From a virus, in the IMG/VR virus record IMGVR_UViG_3300036901_000143, positions 1 to 22,520 of that record: 22,520 nt of DNA; one strand, written 5' to 3'. Position 1 is the stretch's first letter. Every line of letters starts with the position of its first letter. Positions 15,442 through 21,126 of the stretch are shown here, in pieces. The notes under the pieces were generated by a model that saw only the letters and a list, made by a program, of their open reading frames with translations, did no database searches and was not told where the DNA came from. Position numbers and translations under genes: made by a program.

Positions 15442-15994
15442 TTATCCTCCTCGAACTCAAGCGTGTGCCAGTTGAATCTCCGGCCGCTTTCCATTTCAGA
15501 AAACATGATGCACCAGGCCGTGCGTGTGGCATCGTCCACGCCGAAGGCGACGTCGAAGGGTATGCCGTTCTTGATGAGCCACAGCGATGCCCTGATCGAC
15601 GGCGCCTGTGTCAGTTTTTTGCGGTGGTCTGGTCCTCCTGGGCGTTCTGGGCCCCGAAATGCTCCTGCACGCCGGCCATCACCGCATTGATGCCGTCTTC
15701 GTCAAGGCGCTGGATCAGCGCTTCGACTTGTATCTTCGTAAAGGGCACCGACTCCGGCTCCCCATTTATCGCGGTAACATAGATCAGCGGCAATACCATG
15801 CCCATATAAACCCGGTTCTCTGCGCTCTCCTGGAGTGCTTCGATCAGTCGGTATTGCGACAGCACGGTCGGTTTCCTCAGTGTGAACCGTCGGCCGCGCG
15901 CGTCGACGACCTCGAACGTTGCAGCCGCTTTAGCAAGCGCTTGCTGCGTTGGTGTGTTCTCGTGGATGGTCACTTTCGGGGGCTTGTCAGTCAC
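15438..15994 (-). CDS. Tail assembly chaperone, -1 frameshift fusion (G-T type)
   Basis: The product expected if ribosomes slip -1 at 15620-15614. It has the 127 residues of the short chaperone followed by 58 more from the -1 frame (beginning LTQAPSIRASLWLIKNGIPF, ending LEFEEDK), 185 in total. The extension has no start of its own, runs open from the slip site to TGA 15440-15438, and ends exactly at the start of the gp10-like gene. Its content (NGIPFDVAF, then an Asp/Glu/Trp-rich tail) resembles T extensions of other tail chaperones, which recruit the tube subunit to the tape measure. Read codons with a -1 join at base 15614. Confidence 0.8.
15611..15994 (-). CDS. Tail assembly chaperone, short form (G type)
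   Basis: A 127-residue soluble protein, analogous to lambda gpG, that binds the tape measure during tail assembly. GTG 15994 follows AGGAG by seven bases. The sequence has RRFTLRKPTVLSQYRLIEAL (about 35-54), an Ala/Glu-rich helical body and KIQVEALIQRLDEDGINAVM (about 87-106), the usual layout. The terminal codons are GCA AAA AAC TGA, which form the slip site. Most ribosomes should stop here and a few should make the longer fusion. Confidence 0.8.
   Translation of the reverse strand: MTDKPPKVTIHENTPTQQALAKAAATFEVVDARGRRFTLRKPTVLSQYRLIEALQESAENRVYMGMVLPLIYVTAINGEPESVPFTKIQVEALIQRLDEDGINAVMAGVQEHFGAQNAQEDQTTAKN
15614..15620 (-). promoter_or_regulatory. Slippery heptamer A AAA AAC for -1 frameshifting
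   Basis: On the minus strand, the zero frame reads gcA AAA AAC TGA, a canonical X XXY YYZ heptamer immediately before the stop codon. The -1 frame continues open for 58 codons. A GC-rich GGCGCC lies a few bases downstream and could contribute structure. The position, between chaperone and tape measure, is where phages conserve this event. Confidence 0.82.
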
Positions 15995-15997
15995 GAT

Positions 15998-16219
15998 TCA
16001 TCTCCTGGGAAATATGGGAAACAGTTGCGACAGGGCTTCGCGGGCCTTGGGCGAGAACGCAGGGAAGATGCTCTCGAGGACTTCGCGATTCTTCGGTACG
16101 AGCGTCGGGAATAGGCTTCCCACTGCTTGAGTGGCGCGGATGTAGGCGCAAAGGGACCACGGGTCTGCAAGCCTCGTGGCACTGTGATCGAAGAGATCTG
16201 CGCTAGTAATTTGCGTCAT
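15998..16219 (-). CDS. Small phage protein upstream of the chaperones
   Basis: A 73-residue protein. ATG 16219 follows AGGA eight bases upstream, and its stop is three bases from the chaperone's GTG. It is probably helical, with a repeated Phe-Pro pattern (SLFPTLVP, SIFPAFSP, QLFPIFP) spaced about 14 residues apart. Family not recognised. Its position is where a tail tube gene would be expected, but it is far too short for that. Confidence 0.65.
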   Translation of the reverse strand: MTQITSADLFDHSATRLADPWSLCAYIRATQAVGSLFPTLVPKNREVLESIFPAFSPKAREALSQLFPIFPRR

Positions 16220-16249
16220 GTGATTTTCCTGTAAGAGTCTTGCTGGCGT

Positions 16250-16612
16250 TCATTCCGGCCAAAGTTTCAGGTTCGTCTGCAGCTTCTCGAGGTTTTCGAG
16301 CAGCTGCTTCTGTGCCAATTCGGCATATCGAATTTGATCAGCGGCCGCACCTTGCTTCCGCATCATCTGAATGTCGCTCGTGAGATTCACGACGCTGGCG
16401 CGAGCGCTTTTCAGCGGAGCACGCAGCTCCTCCACGCTAGTGGGCGCCGTCGCCGCCGCGGAATCGTGCAGCTTGACCACTTGGTCGAGGACACGGTTGA
16501 TCGCGGAATTGATGCTATGCAGGCCATTTGGCGTCAGCACTTTTGGGATAGTGAGTAGGCCCGCGGCGGTTCTGAAAACGATCGCGCGGTCGGTATTAGC
16601 TATTGGTTGCAT
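16250..16612 (-). CDS. Hypothetical helical phage protein
   Basis: A 120-residue protein. ATG 16612 has CGGAG about six bases upstream. The second half (about 60-120) has heptad-like Leu/Ala/Gln spacing and is a likely coiled coil (RYAELAQKQLLENLEKLQTN). No membrane segment or known domain is seen. It lies at the boundary between the replication genes and the tail genes and may belong to either. Confidence 0.65.
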   Translation of the reverse strand: MQPIANTDRAIVFRTAAGLLTIPKVLTPNGLHSINSAINRVLDQVVKLHDSAAATAPTSVEELRAPLKSARASVVNLTSDIQMMRKQGAAADQIRYAELAQKQLLENLEKLQTNLKLWPE

Positions 16613-16637
16613 GGGTGCTCCGAAAGTTGTCGTGTGA

Positions 16638-17552
16638 TCATTGTTCGTAAGCCTGGTCAGGGATGAAGCGCATCGGCGGGTCGATCGCGCGGTACTTCAG
16701 CTGACGGGAGGGTCGGTCGTAGTGCAGGCGTATGCACCCGATCCAGTTGATATCCCCGCGCTGCTTCCAGATGGTCAGTTCTGCATCCCACTGGCGGTCG
16801 TCGCCGTGTTTGCGCTCGAGCGTCACGACGCTGTCGGCCTGGGCAACCAGATCCTGCGCGCCGCGGATGTCGTACAAGTCCATCGACTGACGGCTGTTGA
16901 GGGTCTTGCGCGGGTGCGCGACCAGGTGGATGTGCACACCGGCGAGGCGCGCGACGCGCGAGATGAGGTTGCCCATCTGGCGCTGGCCTTCGTAGTCGTC
17001 GGCCGCAATCGCCAGGCGCATCAGCGAGTCGATTACTACGTGCGTGATGCCGTACTTTTTCGCCGCGAAGTGCACCAGCCCGAGCAGGCGTTCTGGCGCA
17101 ATCATCTCCGTGCTATCGAAGACGAATAGCCGGTCACACCAAATATCGAGGCAATCCGCGATGAACTGCGAGGAGGGTTCGCGCGTATGCGCGCAGGTAG
17201 CAATAAATTCCCGGAACACTTCGAGGGGCTCCTCCTCGAGGCTGGCGAAGAACACCCGCTGCCCGCTCTTAAGCGCCCAGAGCATCAGCTGGCGCAGGAA
17301 TTGAGTCTTGCCGCTGAACGTCGGCCCGCTCCAAATCGTCGTCTTGCCTGGTAGGAACCTGACGGAGTCATGCACCTCCGGCCACGGCAGTGTCAGTGCA
17401 TTATTTGCCGATGGCGCGAACTGCCGGACGAGGCTCTGCGCGATGTCGCCCGTGCTGGTGAGCAGCCGGGATTCACCATCGGCACCTGCGAGGCCTTCGA
17501 GCCACGCGCCGTCGTCCTTGACGAGGCTGAAGCGGCTGCTATTGAGCTGCAT
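16638..17552 (-). CDS. DnaB-like replicative helicase ATPase
   Basis: A 304-residue RecA-fold ATPase resembling the C-terminal domain of DnaB without its N-terminal primase-interaction domain. Walker A is GPTFSGKT (76-83, Lys82), followed by FASLEEEP with the probable catalytic Glu. Walker B is HVVIDS (171-176). Later motifs are VHIHLVAHPRK (206-216) and DIRGAQDLVAQADSVVTLER (228-247), the arginine-bearing DnaB motif. ATG 17552 has GGGAG five bases upstream; ATG 17564 in frame does not. It overlaps the preceding gene and probably works with the initiator gene two genes upstream to replicate the element. Confidence 0.85.
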   Translation of the reverse strand: MQLNSSRFSLVKDDGAWLEGLAGADGESRLLTSTGDIAQSLVRQFAPSANNALTLPWPEVHDSVRFLPGKTTIWSGPTFSGKTQFLRQLMLWALKSGQRVFFASLEEEPLEVFREFIATCAHTREPSSQFIADCLDIWCDRLFVFDSTEMIAPERLLGLVHFAAKKYGITHVVIDSLMRLAIAADDYEGQRQMGNLISRVARLAGVHIHLVAHPRKTLNSRQSMDLYDIRGAQDLVAQADSVVTLERKHGDDRQWDAELTIWKQRGDINWIGCIRLHYDRPSRQLKYRAIDPPMRFIPDQAYEQ

Positions 17553-17904
17553 ACGGTCTCCCATCGAGCGGATCGTGGGGATGTGGCACAGGCCATTGCC
17601 ACCGGTCGCGCTTCGCAGGATTGCCGACCATCATGCAGAACGGTGCTACCGCCGCGATGCGGACGCACAGCTCCTGGATCCATGCGACGTCCGGTCGATG
17701 GACGGCGACAATGAGCGCAAGGCCCGCGAGCGCCGCAAGCTCGTAGTGCTCGCCGTCGCGGATCAGGCCGACGAAGAATCCGCTCTTGGCCATGTGCTCG
17801 AGGTAGGGCAGCATGGTGGAGAGGACTGCTCCGCCTGCAGGGCGGGTGCCGTTGCGCCGGATCGCCAGCAGCTCGTGCGACCAGTTGCGACGCTCAGTTC
17901 GCAT
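17539..17904 (-). CDS. Hypothetical protein between initiator and helicase
   Basis: A 121-residue protein starting at ATG 17904, 11 bases inside the end of the initiator gene, and ending inside the start of the helicase gene. Residues about 28-90 alternate helical and hydrophobic stretches (GAVLSTMLPYLEHMAKSGFF, ALAGLALIVAVHRP), more like buried helices than membrane spans. The C-terminus is Pro/His-rich. Not recognised. Tight overlaps on both sides indicate a replication-module protein. Longer in-frame starts up to 18141 lie inside the initiator gene and were rejected. Confidence 0.65.
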   Translation of the reverse strand: MRTERRNWSHELLAIRRNGTRPAGGAVLSTMLPYLEHMAKSGFFVGLIRDGEHYELAALAGLALIVAVHRPDVAWIQELCVRIAAVAPFCMMVGNPAKRDRWQWPVPHPHDPLDGRPYAAQ

Positions 17905-18697
17905 AGGGCATTCCCGATGCGGCGCGACCGTGCGGCGCCTCCTGGCTGACTTGGACCCCGGCTGCGTTGCTACGCCGCTTCTGATATCCGAGCCGCGGAG
18001 CGTTCGATATCCACGTGTCGAGCGCCCGGTCCCAGTCGGCGAACTTGTTGTCCCGAGCGTCGTGGTGCGCAGTGAAGGCGTCGAAGAGGGCCTCCGAGTC
18101 GGCGTCTGGAAGCTTGTTCTGGATCCGAGCGCGGCGCTCATCGGTCAGTGTGAAGTCGCCGGGCCTCGGGAGACTTGGCCGCTTCCGGGTCGAAGGGCCA
18201 GTTCGCGTCCGCGAACGGGAGTCTTTTCTTGTGTCTGAGTCTGTGTCTGAGTCTGAGAGCGGGACAGCGCGGGACGCGTCGGGACGCGTCGGGTTATCGC
18301 GGGTAGCAGCCCGGGCGGAGCGCTTACGCTCGGCATCTTGACCACTCGCGGTACGATCGGCGTCATAGGCCGCCTTGCGTGCCTTCTCCCGGTACTTCCC
18401 ATGGTTGACGACTTTCCAACCCCAGTCGCGGTGTTCCGGGTCGATCAGCACCAGGCGGGCGCCGGCCACCTCGGTCGAGCGGCTGTACGCATCCGGTTCG
18501 CAGAACCGCTTCAGGCAGGCCGTCACTTCATCGAGACCAAGACCCGTGACGCTCGCAATGTACGCGGCCGTAACGTCGACCAAACCATGCTTGTCTGCGA
18601 GAGACAGTACGATCGGCCAGAGGCCGATGTCTGGCCACTTGCCGCACAGCGTGCCGGTCGACAACGACTGGAACAGCGGTGTATAGCCGCCGCTCAT
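17894..18697 (-). CDS. Phage replication initiator / helicase-loader-like protein
   Basis: A 267-residue protein. Residues about 5-110 resemble a winged-helix DNA-binding region (CGKWPDIGLWPIVLSLADKH, DVTAAYIASVTGLGLDEV, WGWKVVNHGKYREKARK). Residues about 112-165 are a charged, low-complexity linker containing SDSDTDSDT. Residues about 165-235 resemble the C-terminal domain of phage O or DnaT-type proteins (FTAHHDARDNKFADWDRALD, then W). It likely binds the element's origin and brings in the helicase. ATG 18697 overlaps the previous stop as ATGA. Confidence 0.78.
   Translation of the reverse strand: MSGGYTPLFQSLSTGTLCGKWPDIGLWPIVLSLADKHGLVDVTAAYIASVTGLGLDEVTACLKRFCEPDAYSRSTEVAGARLVLIDPEHRDWGWKVVNHGKYREKARKAAYDADRTASGQDAERKRSARAATRDNPTRPDASRAVPLSDSDTDSDTRKDSRSRTRTGPSTRKRPSLPRPGDFTLTDERRARIQNKLPDADSEALFDAFTAHHDARDNKFADWDRALDTWISNAPRLGYQKRRSNAAGVQVSQEAPHGRAASGMPYAN
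18231..18256. repeat. 12-base tandem repeat inside the initiator gene
   Basis: GTGTCTGAGTCT occurs twice head-to-tail plus two further bases and encodes the SDSDTDSD linker. Just beyond, GGGACGCGTC is also duplicated (18271-18290). Both preserve the frame only when whole or codon-multiple units change. Confidence 0.6.
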
Positions 18698-18885
18698 CGG
18701 TAGCCGCCGGCGCGCAGCTGGTGAAATGCGCTATCAGCAGCAGCCATCGCACGCAGGGCGCGCGCCCACCAGAAGCAGGGGTGGCATAGACCACCGTCAT
18801 CTGGCTGCGGCCGATAGTGCGAGCCGCACTTACGACAATTGGCGATGCGCGCCGCTGTGCGGAATTGCAGGATGTCCGCGCTCAT
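18694..18885 (-). CDS. Small zinc-ribbon protein
   Basis: A 63-residue protein with Cys17-x2-Cys20-x13-Cys34-x2-Cys37, a four-cysteine zinc ribbon. The flanks are basic and aromatic (CHPCFWWARALRAMAAAD). ATG 18885 overlaps the upstream stop as ATGA, and its own end overlaps the initiator start the same way, so three genes are chained. An in-frame start at 19041 lies inside the previous gene and was rejected. Likely a nucleic-acid-binding accessory of the early phage region. Confidence 0.7.
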   Translation of the reverse strand: MSADILQFRTAARIANCRKCGSHYRPQPDDGGLCHPCFWWARALRAMAAADSAFHQLRAGGYR

Positions 18886-19247
18886 GCAGCCACCCGACGC
18901 CGGCGATACGCCGCCTGGCGACAGCGCCCGCTGCAGAACTTGGCACTGAGCCGCGGAGGCGTGAATTCGGCGGAACACTCTGCGCACGGTTTGAGGCCTG
19001 CTGGAGTGGCATTTCGCGTAACGCGGCGCCGCGGTCGCCAAAGTGGATCAGGCGGAAGTCCGTCAGATTGCCGGATGAGACGGGGCGCGGCGTCCGCGAT
19101 CATCGAGGGCGCTGACGCACAGCGCATGCATTTGCGTCCGTGATCGGCGTCGCGGTGTCCGATCAGTTCGCCACCGCACTCGCGACAGCGAGCACTAGGT
19201 TGCGACTTAGCTTGCGGCCGCTGCGTCGAAGGATTTATGATCATCAT
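18882..19247 (-). CDS. Double zinc-finger protein
   Basis: A 121-residue protein with two cysteine clusters: Cys21-x2-Cys24-x15-Cys40-x2-Cys43 and Cys88-x2-Cys91-x13-Cys105-x3-Cys109. The second is followed by a strongly basic tail (RCRQAAYRRRR). It probably binds nucleic acid. ATG 19247 (or 19244) has no good ribosome binding site, and a GTG at 19283 is an alternative that would run into the terminator-like hairpin. The second finger has the same spacing as the protein at 9587-9970. Confidence 0.68.
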   Translation of the reverse strand: MMIINPSTQRPQAKSQPSARCRECGGELIGHRDADHGRKCMRCASAPSMIADAAPRLIRQSDGLPPDPLWRPRRRVTRNATPAGLKPCAECSAEFTPPRLSAKFCSGRCRQAAYRRRRVAA

Positions 19248-19277
19248 GTTGGTGGTCTGCTGTTGAGATGAGATTGG

Positions 19278-19311
19278 CGCCACCGGGAAGTCGTGAGCCC
19301 GGTGGCGTTTT
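19278..19311 (+). terminator. Rho-independent terminator-like hairpin, plus-strand polarity
   Basis: CGCCACCGGG and CCCGGTGGCG form a perfect ten-base-pair stem around a ten-base loop, followed by TTTT. On the minus strand no T-run follows, so the polarity is plus. No plus-strand gene lies upstream within 3 kb, which makes its purpose unclear. Confidence 0.65.
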
Positions 19312-19334
19312 CATTTGTGGGGATCCAGAAGTCA

Positions 19335-19589
19335 TTAGGCCGCCGCCTGTCTGGCGCCAATGACCGGTGTCGCCCTGGCGAACTCTCCGGCAAGCGCCGC
19401 TACCTTCCACTTGCGATAGGTGCTCGCCCGCCAGAAATTCTTTCCGCCAATGTTTGCATCGGGTGCAGGGAACGCGCCCCGGGAGATCTGTTTGCGTAGA
19501 CCGCGGTCCGTGAGGTCGCGATCGGCCGTGATGAAGGAAGTCGGCAGCAGCTGGTCATGAATGATGTCAACCGCCTCGGATTCGCTCAT
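19335..19589 (-). CDS. AlpA-like transcriptional regulator / excisionase
   Basis: An 84-residue protein with a single MerR-like helix-turn-helix. TDRGLRKQISRGAFPAPDAN (about 27-46) and IGGKNFWRASTYRKW (about 47-61) match the AlpA layout of helix, turn, G-x-FP-x-P, then a Trp-containing wing. AlpA-type proteins control integrase and excision genes in P4-like elements. ATG 19589 has GGAG seven bases upstream; the longer start at 19664 crosses the dyad at 19605 and was rejected. Divergent from the HEPN gene, it probably autoregulates from the shared 116-base region. Confidence 0.78.
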   Translation of the reverse strand: MSESEAVDIIHDQLLPTSFITADRDLTDRGLRKQISRGAFPAPDANIGGKNFWRASTYRKWKVAALAGEFARATPVIGARQAAA

Positions 19590-19604
19590 AGATTGCTCCA
19601 ATTG

Positions 19605-19626
19605 CGTTCCGGCACTTGTCGGAACG
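19605..19626. promoter_or_regulatory. 22-base near-perfect palindrome (candidate operator)
   Basis: CGTTCCG and CGGAACG flank GCACTTGT. Reading inward, TTCCGGCA pairs with TGTCGGAA except for one position, so the dyad is nearly complete. It lies 16 bases upstream of the AlpA-like start, in the divergent region, a place expected for a repressor or AlpA site. Confidence 0.55.
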
Positions 19627-19656
19627 TCTATGGAGGCAGAACATTCCTTAGTTCGA

Positions 19657-19686
19657 TGTGCCAATCAAAGGGGATTCATTGGCACA
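19657..19686. promoter_or_regulatory. Nine-base inverted repeat before the HEPN gene
   Basis: TGTGCCAAT and ATTGGCACA form a perfect inverted repeat around a 12-base spacer. It ends a few bases before the GAGGAG ribosome binding site of the HEPN gene, so it may be an operator or an RNA hairpin controlling its translation. Confidence 0.55.
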
Positions 19687-19705
19687 GCAGAGAGGAGTTG
19701 GGCGA

Positions 19706-20449
19706 ATGCCATCAGATGTGCGGGATTTCAGCGATAAAGACATCACGCGTCTTCGAGCAATGGTTCGAGCGGCGCACCAGGATTTCGATCAGACGGCGGC
19801 GTTCCATGAGGCGTGGCGCCCGACAGCTTTCGACGAGCAGCTTCATGCGCGCATGGAAACATCGTTTGCGACGCAAACCTTCAAGGTCATACGGGTTGCA
19901 CTTCGACGTGAAGTGCTGTTGGGGCTGGTCCGACTCTGGGATACGCGAAGTGACACGCTCAAGATGGAATTCGTAGCTGCGCAACTTCGGAGGAGCGCCG
20001 TTCTCGATGCGTTGGCCGGCGATCGAGCGGACAAGACCGCATTGCCTATAGTTGATCCGATGAGACGGGAGCTCGGCCGGATTGCCAGCGAGGCGCTGAC
20101 AATTATTGAGAAATACTCCAAGGATGGAGAGCGACACGCCGTGCTCGAGGTGGTCCGCAAATTGCGGCACACGCGGCTCGCCCACCGGGAGGCCGTGAGC
20201 GAACTCTCCGCCGCTTCCGCGATCGTTCCCGACGCGTCAGCGGAGGAGATCGAGGAACTCTATCAAGACAGCGCGAATCTAGTGCGTCTGCTGCTCAAGG
20301 TTGCCGTTGGCCATGCGTATGACCCGCGCGAAGCCGCTGGAGTGTTTAGCCAATATGCGCAGGCCTTTTGGGCTTCGGTGCGGGGTGAACGGACGGAGGG
20401 TCATCCAAATTATGCGCGGAAGCTCAGTTCGCGCGACATCGAAGGTTAG
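19706..20449 (+). CDS. HEPN/AbiU2-like putative abortive-infection protein
   Basis: A 247-residue helical protein, the only clear plus-strand gene in the phage block. Residues about 25-165 resemble the AbiU2 group of HEPN proteins: a long helix pair with TFKVIRVALRREVLLGLVRL (59-78), WDTRSDTLKM, then RKLRHTRLAHRE (151-162). In that last stretch, Arg154 and His160 fit the R-x4-6-H HEPN ribonuclease motif. HEPN proteins cut RNA and often block phage growth by stopping the infected cell. ATG 19706 follows GAGGAG; the GTG at 19658 in frame was rejected. Its stop overlaps the stop of the HTH gene tail-to-tail. Family call from pattern recognition only. Confidence 0.7.
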   Translation: MPSDVRDFSDKDITRLRAMVRAAHQDFDQTAAFHEAWRPTAFDEQLHARMETSFATQTFKVIRVALRREVLLGLVRLWDTRSDTLKMEFVAAQLRRSAVLDALAGDRADKTALPIVDPMRRELGRIASEALTIIEKYSKDGERHAVLEVVRKLRHTRLAHREAVSELSAASAIVPDASAEEIEELYQDSANLVRLLLKVAVGHAYDPREAAGVFSQYAQAFWASVRGERTEGHPNYARKLSSRDIEG

Positions 20450-21126
20450 TGGCCGAATTTGATTCGCTGCTGGCGCCGCTTGGCCTTTTTGTTCTTGCGG
20501 CCAGAGTTGGGGAGCTGGCGATTTTTGAATGCCAGCGTGGCCTCGGCGCTCCGAGCCGACTGTGCGATTTGCTTTGCCCACTTCGCCTGCCAGGGCTCTC
20601 GCTTTTTCAGCTGTTGCCAGTATCTGGTGACGGTCCGGGTCCCAATCCCCATGACCTTGGCGATCTGCGATGCTATCGTCCGTTCAGATTGGTAAGCCGC
20701 GGTCTTTTGCATGTGGTTGTATGCGGCGATCCAGTGCTTAACGGCTGTCGATTGCTGTCGTCTGAGTTCAGTGTCATACGGAGACGAGCCTCGCCCAATG
20801 CGCAGGGCGGCTCGAATCTTGGATAGCTGGTCATCTTTGGCCCCTGGCTTATCGCAAAATGACAGCACCGCGCGGACGACCTGATCCAGGTCGGCCAGTA
20901 CGTGAAGCATGATCAGTTCGGCGCGAGCGGCGTTGCTCTCCGCTGTCGGAAGGCCTGCTTCCATCTTGGCAATAAGTCCCCTGCAACGGGCCACCGTACT
21001 CCGTCGGTCGGCCTTTCGTCGCTGCAGATATGCGCGGAACAGGTCAATGCCGCCCCCGTGCGTACGATATCTCGTGAGCGCTGCGGCGCCGAATGGTCGA
21101 CGCAGCCGTGGCGCGCGCGCAGTCAC
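20446..21126 (-). CDS. Helix-turn-helix protein coupled to the integrase
   Basis: A 226-residue protein. GTG 21126 overlaps the integrase stop as GTGA; the longer ORF start at 21363 lies inside the integrase gene and was rejected. Residues about 26-110 are helical (EAGLPTAESNAARAELIMLH). Residues about 148-172 (RTIASQIAKVMGIGTRTVTR) are a helix-turn-helix of the MarR/Trp-repressor-like type. The last 30 residues are very basic (RKNKKAKRRQQRIK). It may regulate the element or assist recombination as a DNA-binding factor. Family not recognised. Confidence 0.7.
   Translation of the reverse strand: MTARAPRLRRPFGAAALTRYRTHGGGIDLFRAYLQRRKADRRSTVARCRGLIAKMEAGLPTAESNAARAELIMLHVLADLDQVVRAVLSFCDKPGAKDDQLSKIRAALRIGRGSSPYDTELRRQQSTAVKHWIAAYNHMQKTAAYQSERTIASQIAKVMGIGTRTVTRYWQQLKKREPWQAKWAKQIAQSARSAEATLAFKNRQLPNSGRKNKKAKRRQQRIKFGH

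Noticed and set aside
14866-15690. 274-residue plus-strand ORF opposite gp10-like and chaperone genes
   Set aside because: Antisense to the gp10-like gene and the frameshift extension; no ribosome binding site.
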